A stretch of 64,000 nt of DNA from Scatophagus argus (taxonomy: Eukaryota; Chordata; Actinopteri; Scatophagidae). Below are positions 16,701 through 29,469 of this stretch, piece by piece (within the stretch, counting starts at the first letter, position 1; each line of letters begins with the position of its first letter). The notes below the pieces were generated by a model. That model made no database searches and was not told the DNA's origin. It saw nothing but the letters and a program-made list of their open reading frames with translations. The DNA lies in NCBI RefSeq assembly GCF_020382885.2, contig NC_058502.1, forward strand, positions 6,457,501 through 6,521,500. The letters run 5' to 3'. The translations under genes and the position numbers were made by a program.

Positions 16701-19700
16701 TGTGAAGCAAGAAGAGAGCTTTTCTCTCTCTCTCTCTGTCAGCTTGGACTTTGCTAATCCTGTGGAATGTGCTGTCATGAGTTCAAGCTGTTAGTGGTGA
16801 GAAAGAACTCAGCAGGGCTGTTGAAGTGATAAGAGACACGTTGCATGACTCATTCATTTCCAGAAACAAAGCTTCCGAAGAGGCTGCGCACCTAAATTTA
16901 CTAACACCCTACACAGTAATCAGTTTAGAACAATGTTATCAGTACATCGTGCATGAAATATAATTTAGCAAGCAGTTACAGCTTTAAACGTCTGCATTAC
17001 TAAAGCGCCGACTCTACAGTCGCCTTTAGCTTCCCTTGAGGATACCTGACTCGTTCTTTTTTTGTTTTTTGAGCACTGTTCTTCACTTTCTTGTGTCTTT
17101 TTAGGACAATATTACCTGTAATTAAAAACCATTTACTGTGAAAGTCTGTAAAGCAACTCCTGCACCTCTTAATGCTCAGAAAATAACCCCCAAAACCAAA
17201 ATGTTTTTAACGAATATTTCCAAGTAATTTGTTTGTTTGTTTGTGTTGGACTCCAGCTTGGGCCCAGGCAGTGGCTGCTCTGATGATCATCGGCCTCCTC
17301 GTCCTCATCGTCGCCTTCATCGTCTCCTGTGTGGCTCTGTGCTGCACGCTCAACATCCCTCTGCTGCCCTTCATAGGAGTGCTGCTGATCGTTGTCGGTG
17401 AGATACGCACGCACCCGCACACCTATGAACGCATATAACTGGACATTAATTAGAAATGCGAGCTCAGGAGTAAAACTGTAAACAGAACAAGCGAAGCGTG
17501 TCATCCAAAACCGCCCTGTTTCAGATGTACTTCCTTAGAAAATTAGATTAAACCTCATCAGACAAAGATCAACACTCAAGCAGAAATAAGACTGGGTGAA
17601 ACTGAAAACTGATGAAGATACCTCAGGTCTTACAGGTTTGGTGCACCAAATATTCCACCCTCACACAACATGTTTATGCTTGCATATGCAACATCTAAAG
17701 GGTTTAGTAATTTCACTGCAATTTCAGGCAGGAGCCTCAGGACAGGCGATTAAATTAAAGGGACAGTTTACCTAAATTACAAAAATCAACACATTTTCTG
17801 ACTTAACCCTCGGGGTATTAATTAAGAAGAATTAATTAAGATACACTATATAGAAAAAAGTGTGTCCAAATACTGAATTCAAGTGTGGTATGAGGCTGCT
17901 TTTCAGGGTTTGGGCTCGGCCCCTGACTTCCAGTGAAGGGAAATCTTAATGCCTCAACATACCAAGACATTTTGGACAATGCTATGCTGCCAACATTGTG
18001 GCAACAGTTTGAAGAAGGTCCTTTTCTAGCACTGATCTCAATCCCATCCAACACCTTTGGGATGAACTGGAACAGAGATTGTGAGCCAGACCTTTTGGTC
18101 CAACATCAGTGTCTGACCTCACAAATGCTCTACTGCATGAATGGGCAAAAATTCCCACAGAAACACTCCAAAATCTATTAGAATACAGTGTCATAAAGTC
18201 CCTGTTGGTGTAATGGTCAAGTGTCCAAATACTTTTTTTCTACATATGACTGAGTGTGAAGATCCCTTCACAGTGAGGTGTGGGTTACACTGAGTGATTA
18301 AGATGTTGTTTCTACACAGACATATTCTTGTTAAAAAGATACGTATTTTAATTTGTATCACCTCACTTGTGCAGTGGCAATGGTGGTGGTAGACATCTTA
18401 AAACCAAAACTGTCTCTAAGAGTGGTACCAAGACAGAAGCAATACCTAGCTTACAAAGCATGTAAACATGTTTTTTTTTTTTGTTTTTTTTTTAACCAAC
18501 ATGTTTTTATCTTTATGAATGGAAGAGTCCAAGATTAGCCCAATGTTGAATGATCTCTGGACACAAGCACTTATGAATAAATATTAAAATGAAATAATAA
18601 ACAATAAATGAATCTAAAATTAACACAATCCCAGTCCCGGTGTGATTGTCTAGCTGAAAAGATCAAGACTTTCCTAAAATGTGCGTGGGTTTCAGCAGAC
18701 AGGATGTGGCATGAAGGTCAGGCAGTGAAATGAAAAGTCAACAGTGCATATAAGAGCAGATGAGTTGACGCAGAAGCCAGAAAACGTAAGTCAACGTTTC
18801 TTCAAAAGGGATGGATTTCACGTGGGAGGAACATGAAGAGGGAACTCGATGATGTGAGCAGGTCTGACGTAAAAAGGAGAAAGAGAGAGAGAGAGAGAGA
18901 AAGTTTGGCGTTCGCTACAGGGGGAGGAAAGGGTGAGGATTTGCTGTGGCGTTGCCATGGGAACAACTGGTTTAGTCTGTTTATCTGACTCATAGTCTGA
19001 GAACATGGGACAGAGCCACACACACACACTCCAACATTTTCACTGCCAAACTGACAAGTTAATCAGCCAGTCATAATTCAGAGTTTCTGCGACGGCGGCG
19101 CCGGGACTTGAACAGAGTTTGCATTAGAGTCACGATGCTGCAGCTGGAGGGGAAACTGGCACTCGGTTCCCACAGGTGGCACAAAGTGACTCTGGTAAAG
19201 TAAAGTCTTGAAAGGGGAAAAAAAAAGAGATTAGAAAAGGATAATTAACCTGTTCTTAACCTTACTGATCCCTCTGTAGTGCTCTCATCTCACCAGCCCT
19301 GTACTTAATGCTTTTTGATCTGGGGATCATATGAGTAATCTGAGATCTTTGTACCGCATTTACTAATGTAATCTTATGTGCACTTTGTGTTTATTAAGTG
19401 GATGAAAGTCCAATAACACAGAAATGAAAATCCTCTTCCTGCTGCTGTCAGCTGAAGTTATGCAATGTTTACTCTGAGTGAAACGTACAAAACCAAGACC
19501 TGATGTTGACATATTTTATATTTTTAATACACATTTCTAAACTTCACACAGATGTAAGAGATGTTTTTGAAAAATTTGGGATCTCCACTGAAACTAAATA
19601 AGTATGTTATGAGGATCTGGACAAACACTTTCTGGTATTTTTCTTTTCACTTATTTTAAAGCCACATAGAGACTATTAAAAAGATAAGTCAGGGTTAAAA

Positions 19701-20489
19701 TTATGTACATGCACCTGTTCAGGTGGTGAGTTGCTTCATTATGTGTATACGTTATACATTGCTTTGTTTTCCAGGAAGTAAAAGTGGTATTTCTTTTTAA
19801 AGTAAAGTAGAATTTGTTTGTAGAGCCACCCTGGTGGGTCAATAACATCAGGGTGTTTCTGATTAAATCAAACCGTCCGTCTGTGAAGAGTTTCTGATGG
19901 GATGAAGTGTCACACCTGACTCACTGCCAGCCCTGCCTTTGTTTGAGGGCGTAAAGGGCCGCACACAAAACATTTTCAGTGACTGTCACCAAAAAAAATA
20001 AGCTCATCGCAGGGCAAATCAGTGTCACACCTTTGCAGAGAACATCTGTCTGGAAACCCTGACGGGCAGCCATGAGTGTCAGCGCTGTGTTTCAGGGGCA
20101 GATCTGTAAATACTGACTCATCTCACAGATGTCGATATGTTGATGCAACTCTTACACACTCGTGAGAAGTTATTTTCCACACTTTGCTGCCGTTGTTGGT
20201 GTCTGTTAGTCTTGTCCAGTGGTTTTCTAATGCGGTTTACTAGTTTATAATGTCATTTCTCTTTCTTCTCTCTGCAGTGGTTCTCCAGGTCATCGCTCTC
20301 ATCATCTACCCCGTCAAATTCAACGAGCTGATCTTCGAGGGCAACTATTACTACACCTGGGCCTACGGCTTCGGCTGGGGCGCCACCATCCTCTGCATCG
20401 GCTGCTCCATCCTCTTCTGCTGCCTGCCACGCTATGAGGATGAGCTGAGTGGCCTGGCCAAGACCAAATACATCTACTCCTCTGCTTAG
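10572..20489 (+). CDS. perp: PERP, p53 apoptosis effector related to PMP22
   Basis: PERP is a tetraspan membrane protein of the PMP22/claudin-like group. In mammals it sits in desmosomes of stratified epithelia and promotes p53-dependent apoptosis. Three coding exons (10572-10776, 17257-17397, 20278-20489) join in phase to 185 residues; human PERP has 193. The N-terminus [20 protein letters not shown] resembles the human start closely. Predicted membrane segments lie at about residues 13-33, 72-97, 106-130 and 148-170. The motifs [22 protein letters not shown] and [11 protein letters not shown] are diagnostic, and the end YIYSSA resembles human YFYTSA. The extracellular loop after segment 1 (about residues 34-65) is acidic, rich in Asn and Trp, and diverged from mammals. 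The start is the only ATG fitting the family and follows a TATA box by 80 bp. tnfaip3 follows, as on human 6q23. Confidence 0.97.
14202..14717 (+). mobile_element. Internally deleted Tc1-like transposon with transposase C-terminal remnant
   Basis: The element starts TACACTGTATGGACAAAAGT and ends with an imperfect inverted counterpart, CTTTGTCTATATTGTA. Between the ends lies a decayed transposase C-terminus spread over several frames. It includes [20 protein letters not shown], a DCAPVHKAK motif and [17 protein letters not shown], which carry the second and third acidic residues of a DDE/DDE-like catalytic triad. The N-terminal DNA-binding half is missing and the frame is broken repeatedly. 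At about 516 bp against the usual 1.2-1.6 kb, it is a dead relic. Confidence 0.9.
15851..15871. repeat. (CA)n microsatellite
   Basis: A run of about ten CA dinucleotides in perp intron 1, directly followed by TACACT. Confidence 0.95.
16138..16360 (+). repeat. Teleost interspersed repeat (GGGGGCGCTGTTGAG type)
   Basis: The block holds AAATTTCATGAGAGTCAGCA, AAGGGGGCGCTGTTGAGTTG, TGCAAAGTTTCATGAGTTTT and an AATAATAGAGAAGAAAAATT-like end. I recognise this text pattern as a common dispersed teleost element; I cannot assign a named family. Its short open frames are not genes. Confidence 0.65.
17257..17397 (+). CDS. perp: perp coding exon 2
   Basis: The exon enters with two bases completing Ser69 and encodes [20 protein letters not shown] and onward to [13 protein letters not shown]. 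It covers membrane segment 2 and the first half of segment 3. The donor is GTGAGA. Confidence 0.96.
17398..20277 (+). other. perp: perp intron 2
   Basis: A 2.9 kb intron with a short deleted Tc1-like copy at 17842-18247 and a GA tract near 18884-18902. No coding or RNA gene is recognisable in the rest. Confidence 0.8.
17842..18247 (+). mobile_element. Short Tc1-like deletion derivative
   Basis: The element begins TACACTATATAGAAAAAAGT and ends near ACTTTTTTTCTACATA. Inside it keeps fragments of the same transposase region as the 14.2 kb copy ([20 protein letters not shown], then [12 protein letters not shown] in another frame). A further internal deletion has removed the DCAPVHK part. It is about 406 bp and non-autonomous. 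Confidence 0.88.
20278..20489 (+). CDS. perp: perp coding exon 3
   Basis: The exon encodes the rest of membrane segment 3, the second extracellular loop, segment 4 and the cytoplasmic end, with TAG at 20487-20489. YPVKF and YGFGWGATI are conserved with mammals. Confidence 0.97.
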
Positions 20490-22390
20490 GGACACAACCT
20501 GCGCACCCACCCAGTTACAGCCATTTTCGCTCTGTGCCAGATGTGTGCTGACCGTTGAACATTTTTACACTGTACCATTTCACCAAAGATCCATGACGGC
20601 TCAGTTCAGTTAAATTAGGTCTGGCAGTGGGAAAACTCTCCTCCACCATCCGAGAGTGAAGAAGCAGGGGCAGATTCCTGCTGGAAGTGGACTGTAATTG
20701 GATTTCGCATCTGTTAATGTACAGACCTTTATTTTAGATTAGTCAGCATCATAATATTTTTTTAACCACTGTGTTTGTTCACATTCTGCATATTGAGTGA
20801 GAAACATATTCCTTATGTTATCTGTACTTTTTACCTGTAACTCTCAATGCAAGATAACCCAAGTGCACTTAACCCAAGGGATGTAATTATGTGTAAAGCT
20901 GAACTTTACCCTGATTTTTGATGTATGAACAACTCATACAAAACATAATGCACAGGATGCAAAAAGAATTGTTAATCATCATTTGGTTTTGTTAGTTTTT
21001 CTCTCAGTTCTTAGGTGTGTGTCGTATTCGTATTCGTGCATAAGATGAGATGGAAGCTCGGAAAGCCTGGACTCAGAAGCTGAATGTAATCTATGGAAAT
21101 GTACCTGTAGTTTAACAGTTGTGTTTGCACCTTTTTTTTATCATTTATTTTTATGATAAATCTGCTGTTTGTCTCCAGATTTTTTTTTTTTATTTTTTTT
21201 TTTGCTCTTGTTTACTTTTTCCAAAGGGGTATAACTGTGGGAGTTTGCTGTGCTGTCTTTGTATCTGTTCTAAACACTACTAATAATACAATTCATAAAC
21301 TGGACGCAGTGGTGCGATGGTTGATTGACTTTGCTGCAGTTTTTCATTCTAAATTGGAAGCAAATTAAATGAATTTTCACTTGGCTTGATAACCATAATG
21401 TGTCTCATGCATATTCAGAAAACACTCTCCCACTCTTGAGTACTTATTTTGTTCATTTTGACCCTCAGTATTTCTAACATTCAATTTTAGTGATCATTTA
21501 TTTGAGAATGTAGTTGTTGAAATGACAAAAAAAAAATCCACACATTACACACTCACATTAATCTAATCTGTCGAAATTCTTCCCTCATCACTCCAAAGTT
21601 GCATGAGCTGCCTTATTTGATATTGATGTCACATGTTCAGATTTTGGCCTAAAAGAAACAATATAAACCCAGAAGCTCATTCTGTGTGTTTCATGTTTCG
21701 TTGCCTCAAAGTAGGTACGTCATGAGAAAAGTTGTTCAGACAGACGGATAACCAATCGTGTATTTTCCAAAAGTCTCCATAGGTTTTGGTAACTGATGTT
21801 CCTTTGGATAACTTCTGCCGGTTTGATGAGACCAGTGTGTACCAGTCGTCTGACATACTGTGTGTTAAAACTTGGGTACCTTGGGTGCCTTAGCTTCCTC
21901 AGCGTTGCTGTTGAATCCCATCAAACTGGTCAGTCTGGTTTTACTGACTCATGCTGAATCCCGACCTTCATTTGCACGGCTGCTCAGCTGCTCGACTCCA
22001 GAGTCATGCTCAGACAAGACTTAAGTCATTTGCATGGGAGCAACGATTGATAACAATTTAGTAGTCAGGTTTCTTAAGTTGTTTATCATGTGAATTGCTG
22101 CATCAGTAATAAAATTGTAGTCTGATTAGAGGTTTTGACTGAGAATGAGGAGAGATTCAGGCAGGTTTCCACTCGAAGAACCTGCGTGTCTCAAAGGTGA
22201 GGTTGAAAACAACTTTTGCTTACAGGCATGAATCTGTGTGTTCTCACCGTAGGGGCGTATGCTGTACTATAGAGAATGACATTCATCTGCTTTTGGAAAT
22301 CACCCATCTGTTCTCCTGCTGTAGTATGAATTGATTATTTTTGGTAGTAGTGTGTATTTTTACGCAATAAAGATACTTTTCTGAAGTGCT
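20490..22390 (+). other. perp: perp 3' UTR candidate
   Basis: The region after the stop shows no repeats or coding potential. The first clear AATAAA in a plausible setting is at 22366-22371. If used, the UTR is about 1.9 kb; an earlier, non-canonical signal cannot be excluded. Confidence 0.4.
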
Positions 22391-23999
22391 TGCCTTTTCT
22401 CTCTAATTCTTGCACGTGTTTATATTTAGAGGCACAATGAGGGTGAGAGAGGAGCAGGAGGCTGGAGAATATTAGGAGGTGGAGGATAGGATGAAGGGGT
22501 AAGAAGGGAATTTTCATAGTTTGTATGCAAATGTTTCATAATCCTGTCTCTGGTTTGCAATAAAAATCAACAAATATCCTAAGGGACACTGCAGACACTT
22601 CAAAATGACAAAATTGACTTTCATAGTAAAACTGATCCCAGTGAGGTCAGACAGGAAATCCTGCTGCAGCCTGCATGTTAATGATCTTCCCATCTCGGTG
22701 TTGGTACTCGTACGAGAACGTCGCCGCTCACAGACAAAACACACAAATGCAGGAACATAGAGCAACATATCTGATAAACAAAACACAGATGTGAGTCATG
22801 CATTATGACATGCGTGACACACCCAGAAGCCCCACCCTGAGGCAGGCCTCGGTGAGAATTAGGCTTCACTCAGCATGTCTTGACAGCTCTGGTTTCTCTG
22901 TTAAAGGGGGGAGGAAGGAGAGGGAAAATGACAAGAGGGTGAGAAATACAGTGTGAGGGAGGGACAGTAAGGGAGAGTAAGTAAAGACCGTGGGAGGCAG
23001 AGAGATTAACTGGTTTTAAGTTAAAAAGAAAACAAGTCACCAGTCAGAGACCAACATGTGTGCTGTACTTTTTACTCCCATAGTGTGTGTTCTTGGTGTG
23101 TCCCGTCTCATTTTTTTCTTCATAATAAATCACAGGGCAGCAATAGCAAGGGCTGACAAGTTCAAGCATGAAGCACTAATATAGCAGTTACCAATATATT
23201 ATTCATATTTTCCTCCACTAGAGAAGAAATTCCCACAAAAAACAAAAAAGCCAAAAAGGCCAACAACCTTTCGAGAAATGTAACTTAAAACCAATCCAGA
23301 TCAGATTACTCAGAATCCTCACTTAAAGTCATTATATTTCACCAGGATATACCAAAGTGGAACCTGATATTACATTTCGATATTACATTTACAATCTACT
23401 TAATGGCAGTGAATGAAGAAGTTTTTGGATTCTTTACTTAAGTTAAAATACAAAAATCTAACCATTACAAGTAAATGTCACATGTGGCACTGGAGTATAA
23501 TCAGCAAAACGTGCTGTGAAAAGAAAAGCTACTCATTCGCCAATAAACCTCTGTGGCTAATACATAATCATTATTACATTATCAGGTTTTCGATTCTGGA
23601 GCATCAGTGGGTAAGAAGCATTTTATTGTTGTAGCGGGCTGAGGCTGAGTATATCCAAAAGCTCACAGAATAGATCATGACATGATTAAATGAGGCTCTG
23701 CAGCACAAATTCAAGTTTTTCCTCTTGAACTTTTCTCTCATCTTTGCTTTTTAGCGCATAAGAACCCAGACCTGGGAAAACTGTAGGGGACATAAAACAG
23801 ATCAAATGCACGACAGGTAACATATTTGTGAAGTTGTTTTGGAAAAAGTACCTCCTAGTGTCCAAGATCTGTAATGTCACATATACAGTACATAGACAAA
23901 AGTATCCAGACACGCTTCTTTATGGGTCTGTTTCAGGGGTTTCAGATTAGCCAGCTGATTAACAATAGAAACGTTTTATTACATGCACTCTTCTTGTAT

Positions 24000-24517
24000 A
24001 CTTTATAGACAGAAGTATTGGGCCACCTGACCATAACACAAACAGGGACTTTATTGATATTGCAATTAAATAAACAGCTTTGCCGCAGTAACAGCTTCAG
24101 CTCCACTGGGAAGGCTTCCCACATGATTTTTAGTGTTTCTGTGGGAATGTTTGCCCATTCATGCAGTAGAGCATTTGTGAGGTCACACGCTGATGTTGGA
24201 CCAAAAGGCCTGGCTCACAATCTCATTCCCAGTTCATCCCAGAAGTGTTGGATGGGGTTGAGGTCAGGAGGTCAAGTTCTTCCACACCAAACTCATCCAT
24301 CCATGTCTTCATGGACTTTCTATTCCAGTCACGCTGGAATAGAAAAGGGTCTTCAACAAACTGTTGCCAAAAGGTTGGAAGCATAGCATTGTCCAAAATG
24401 TCTTGGTGTGCTGAAGCATTAAGATTTCCCTTCACTGGAAGTCAGGGGCCGAGCCCAAATCCTGAAAAACAGCCCCATAAAGAGGTGTGTCTGGATACTT
24501 TTGTCCATATAGTGTAC
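24000..24517 (-). mobile_element. Tc1-like relic, minus strand
   Basis: Read on the minus strand, the element starts TACACTATATGGACAAAAGT and contains [20 protein letters not shown]. It runs on to a tail with the motif matching CATTTGTGAGGTCACACGCT. A separate 27 bp piece of the same terminus lies at 23886-23912, so an older insertion or rearrangement is nested here. The frame is broken and the element is inactive. Confidence 0.88.
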
Positions 24518-25314
24518 CTCATCATCACAGTGTGGTCATTCCAGCCTTGTGCTCTGACTTAGTTTGCTGTCCATTATTTGTGTTTCTCCGTGATAACCAC
24601 TAGAGGTCAGACTTGATCAGCAAATCAACTTCTAATACTTTTTCATCTTCCACCTGCCCAACACACTTTGTCTTCTCACTCCAACTTGCACTTTTAGAGG
24701 TGTCAATCAAATTGTGGCCCCGTCAAAAATAATGAAAAAAAGAGGAAATTTGACAATCAAGGTGAAGTCAATGTCATCCCTTACCCCTACACAAAGCTGT
24801 ATCAAGTGGTTTTCAGTGGGAGTGGGTTTCGATCCACCTCCTAGGTGCTTTCCGCTGAGAAGAAGAACTGAAGAACATTGAGATGTTCCCCTTCACGGTT
24901 CTCCCCAGGGTTCTCCCCAGTGTTCTGCCACCTCATACCAGGATGGGGCTCAGAGGATCTTAGGGCTCTGATGGAACAATCTGGGTTCAGAAGTCACTGT
25001 GAGGGACTGGCCACATTGTCAGAACACAAGAGACGTTTGAATCTGGAGGACTTGTAGAGGTATGTATCATGAGGCCTATAGATTAATGTTAAGTACCTGG
25101 ATTACTAGACAACCAAGTAAATAGCCAACATGTTTGGGATTACCATAAACCTCGATTTTAGCTGGACTGTGCCTTTTAAGGCAGAGGAGGCGTGGACTGT
25201 GCTGTGTTGTGCTGCTACATATAATCAGAAAATACTGATTGTTTAAGTTGTTTATCAAAAGGTGGATTGGATTAATTTATCAAGATTTTAGATGTATTTT
25301 TGGTGATTTTTTTT

Positions 25315-25441
25315 ATACTGTACCTTTAAGAACAGGAAAGACAGGGAAAGGAGTGGAAGTTGGTGGCAGATATGAGACCAAGGTCCCGAGCTGAATTCAA
25401 CCACGGGTGCATGTGTTGCATTTACACTAACTGAGCCACAA
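25315..25441. repeat. Probable teleost SINE-like repeat
   Basis: The block from TATACTGTACCTTTAAGAAC through GGAAAGACAGGGAAAGG to an end near ACACTAACTGAGCCACA resembles a dispersed repeat whose body carries a B-box-like CCGAGCTGAATTCAACC. Family assignment is uncertain. Confidence 0.45.
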
Positions 25442-27492
25442 GGAAATGGTATCTGTTTAATGTGCTGTTCTAAGTAGCATGAAAACTCAAGACCAAAACT
25501 TAATGTCAGCTATTTTTTTTGTTTGTTTGTTTGTTCTTACATTGTGAAGGTTATTATCAGTCCTGGTGACTCAGACGCCTGTTTTAGTTTGTTTCTCATC
25601 TTCCTGGCAACCTTCATTTCCTATAGAAAATGTCAAATGCCGTCAATGTAACCGAGGACAGGCCTCTTTGCAGACTCTCTAATGTGAGATGTTTTCTTTG
25701 TGAACCCAAGCAGGCGATGAGTTTTGATGTTTTTATGCTTTAAGTGTTCTTATCATGGGGATCTCACGTTGAGTATACGCATGTTCAACATTTATATGTA
25801 AGTAGCACCGTGATTTCAAAATGGCAGAGCTGGAGGAAATATTCAGACCTTTCACTTGAGTTAAAGGTTTCAGTAGTTTTATCTTTCTGCATGGAATCTT
25901 AATCTGTAAAGGAACTGCGACAATCAAATAAATGTAGTGGTGTAAAAAGTACAATTTTCCCTTTCACTCATAGCAGAGTAGAAGCAAAACATGGCGAGTA
26001 CCTAAGATTTACACATAAGCACAGGAAATGTCCTCAGTTATCCAACCCTGCAAAATAGCCCTGTTGATTAAAACAGATGATAATCTGCATTTCTGTTACT
26101 GGAATTACATCAACAAACCAGCCTAATTTTCAGTTTTGAGAAGAAAGTTTCCAAGAAGAAACCACTTGACATAATTCTTTTCCTCTTTCTCAGCATTTAG
26201 CTTTCTAGAATTTGTAAGGAAATCCACAGTAGACAAAGAGATTTGAGACTTGAGACGAAACTCTTGAGTTCTTCAAGCGATACCTTCACACTCAGAAACA
26301 ATCCAGAGACTCATTTCTCTGTTGAACTTGTCTCAGCATGTGTCTCACCTGACCATCCCATGCACACAGTAATGCTGTGAGAGGCTTGGACAGTGAGGGA
26401 CTTGCTGAGAGGATTGCTCATGGTTTCACCACCTGGTGATTTGGAACAAAGGAGTTGGCCAGTTGTCTTTTCAGGGGCTTTCCATGTGCTGATGACTGTA
26501 GCGTTTGGCTTTCATCGCTTCAACAAGCAGCTATGGTATTGATCATTCCAACCTGTGACTCAACACAACATGTAAAGAACCTGTAAGAAGTCTGAAGAGT
26601 TAAATCATCAGCATTATTTATAACTGGAGTCAGTCGACCTCTCAGGTGTCCATTGAGTTAAGGCCATTTGTGAACTCAGTGGAGGTGACTCTGTACATGT
26701 TAAATCTGACCTGCAGCACATGCTACATGCCCGTTCTGTACTTTGAAAGGTGAGGCCGACTCGGTGAGCTCATTCCTCATGAATTCACGCTGTCAGAGGA
26801 TTGGTTAGTTTCTGTTCCCTGCTTGAGTAGGTAGGAAAGGAACTGAGGTCCAGCACTGTGGGTGCAGGACTCTTTCCACAGGGGACAGAAAGGAAAACAG
26901 AAAGTGTGTCAGCACAGGGGTTTGTCTGTTTTTGTTGGATAACAACAGGGAGATAAGATGGACTCTTCTTCTCTGACAGTCGTAAATCTGGATGTTTGTC
27001 CACAGTGAGAATACGACACTTTCACTTCTGATTTACTTCTACCAGGTTTGTGTGTTACATTAAAACATCCGTGGCTCACATTCTTGGTAGATGTACTCTG
27101 AATTACCGCAAGTCCAGCTTGGTTATGATGTGATAAATTTTTGCGAATAATTCAAGTCATCCAGAGAAGCAAAACACAAAATTTTCACAAAGATCAAACT
27201 CTCCAATGGGAGGATTTGCCACTTTTCTCCATATTTATATCAAAGTAAACTGAAAACTTCTGGGGCTTGTGACTATTGGTCAGACAAAACAATATGAAGT
27301 CATCATGTTTGGACTTGTTGTGTGCATTCTTAACTTTTGTGATATCTTGCAGCTACGCACAATAATTAATTAAAAATAAGCAACAGATTAATGAGTGCTA
27401 TAAGCAGCCCTAAACTGAATTGAACTGAACCATGTGCACAAACATGGACTACAACAACCCACGTCCATTATCAAGTATGTCTCTGTCTGTCT

Positions 27493-27493
27493 G

Positions 27494-27525
<32 letters not shown>
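27493..27525. repeat. Compound (TC)n(AC)n microsatellite
   Basis: About nine TC units run directly into about eight AC units, preceded by TCTG repeats. Confidence 0.95.
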
Positions 27526-28163
27526 GCAAATAAGCAAGTAATTGTCTATTCATGCCATCTAAATGTATCATACTTTTTCTTCTCACACATGCAAAAGCAG
27601 CTCGTCAAACAGGGCTGTTGGAGCAAAGAATCGTGACTGCTTTTCTGTCGTAGCTCCTGTGCTGGTACACCGCAGTGAGCAGTTGGCGTACTTTGCCACA
27701 TGCTGTTGGCTCAGTCGCTGATAACTGCCATAACCCACAGGTGCAGAAAGATAAAGCCTTTTGCACTACTGACAGCCACAGACACAAGCAAAGGTGATCT
27801 GTGGCCACAAACCTAAATTATGATAAACAACTACGCCGTGGATCTGCATGGGAAGCAGGCTTGAACAGTTCAGCGGTTGAGTTCAGGTGCACTGCCATTA
27901 GCCATGAACATGCAGGCTTCATAGTTTCCCTGAAGAGAAAAAACACTTCTTTTTTGTTATGTGATTGAAGTGGGATCGAAGACAAGCTTTTACAGCTCAT
28001 CATACATAATTGAAGGGCTACACTTTTTGGTAAAATTCTCCCGGCTGGATTGTTGTACTACAAAAGTAATTGTTTTGTAGGAAGGGAATCTTTTGTTGTT
28101 GCAGATTTCATTTGCAGAGCTTGGCACATAAGACAAAGGTCTTGTCTGCAATGTTACATTATG

Positions 28164-28220
28164 TAAGATAAGATAAGATAAGATGGCCTTTATTAGTCCC
28201 AGACTGGGGACATTCACATT
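28164..28220. repeat. Repeat tail with (AAGAT)n and CCTTTATTAGTCCC
   Basis: Four AAGAT units adjoin GGCCTTTATTAGTCCCAGAC and GGGGACATTCACATT. This arrangement is a familiar 3' end of a dispersed teleost retroelement, inserted here on the minus strand. I cannot name the source element. Confidence 0.6.
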
Positions 28221-29396
28221 GTTAACACAGAAAAAAATAAAGGTGCAGGTAGGTTCAGTGAAAAAAAGATATATAAAATAAAACAAAACAAAAAACAAAA
28301 CAGGATATTTACACCCTTTTATTTAAAGAAACTGGCACACACACACACGCTATTTACCGAATGTAAATGTAAATAATATTTACTGATGTCTGTTTCACCA
28401 CTGCTGCATATATTTTTTGTGCGTTTTAAGTCCATGTGGGCTGTGCACTTCCATGTGCATGATGTAACAAATAAACACATTTAAGTCACCAACTACTGAA
28501 ACAAAGAGAGCGGGAGGAATCAGCTGAATGAAACTGGTGAAACGGATTTTAGCTTTTATGTTCCAACGAAATCTTTATTGTCCACTTGCCTATAAATCTG
28601 TAACTTTATAATCTGCTGTTGTCTTTTGAAGCTAAGCTGTTTAGTGTTAACAGCAGTCTGGTCTGCCAGTCTTAATCATTGTTTTAATTATTTTCATTAG
28701 ATTTCTTATATTGTTTTCAACTCATGAGTCTTATTCAGGCTATTTTTATTGGCCAGTTGCTATTCTTTTTAAAAACTTATATCTATTATTTATGTGTTTG
28801 ATTGAATTGTGTCTTCCTGCGTCGTGTGGTTTATCTTTAGACTATCCACATAATATTTTTTATATATAGCTGCAACTTCCGTGGTGGCTCCCGCTCTGTG
28901 CAAGCGCGTCGCACTTCCACCTGAAATGAAATGTAAATACAAATAAAGTTTCGCTTGAGTCTTGCACCCAAATGCGTCCAGGATGGTAGCAGAGAGCCCA
29001 CATCTTCGGAAATATCAAATCCGTCTGAGCACCAGACAGTCTCCTTTACAACCACTATCATAATTTCCTAACAGTCAAAACGGTATCACATCATCATTGC
29101 AATACCTGCACTCACCCATACATGAATACCCAAATAAATGCACACATGCCTACATTCAGTCTACTTATCATCAAGTGCATGAGTTTTTCTTTCGTTTTCC
29201 TGACTCACTCGCCTAGAATGGACTCATTGCGGGATAATGATTTATTTCTAGGGCTGTCTCACGAAATAGAGTGTGACGCGACCTGTCTGTCTCCCTCAGT
29301 GACGCTCCTTTGTGCACAGTAGGTGGGATATGCTTTTTGGTATTGAGTCAGACAGATGGAAGCCCCCTGGCGGCGGCGAGCTGCAACTACAAGGTT

Positions 29397-29405
29397 GTGA
29401 GAGAG

Positions 29406-29456
<51 letters not shown>
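29397..29456. repeat. (GA)n tract upstream of tnfaip3
   Basis: More than twenty GA units end 13 bp before the NF-kappaB sites. The tract is a microsatellite; it could also exclude nucleosomes at the promoter, which is inference. Confidence 0.95.
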
Positions 29457-29460
<4 letters not shown>

Positions 29461-29469
29461 TGGGTGGAC

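Larger units (their letters stand above)
10777..17256 (+). other. perp: perp intron 1
   Basis: A 6.5 kb intron between donor GTAAGTGT and acceptor GGACTCCAG. It holds a deleted Tc1-like copy (14202-14717), a CA microsatellite (15851-15871), an ATT-rich simple repeat near 16010-16040 and a teleost interspersed repeat (about 16138-16360). No gene is recognisable in it. Confidence 0.8.
22391..29396. other. Intergenic region perp-tnfaip3
   Basis: About 7 kb without a recognisable gene. It holds a minus-strand Tc1-like relic (24000-24517) with a detached terminus at 23886-23912, a repeat at 25315-25441, a TC/AC tract at 27493-27525 and an AAGAT-tailed repeat at 28164-28220. Confidence 0.7.
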
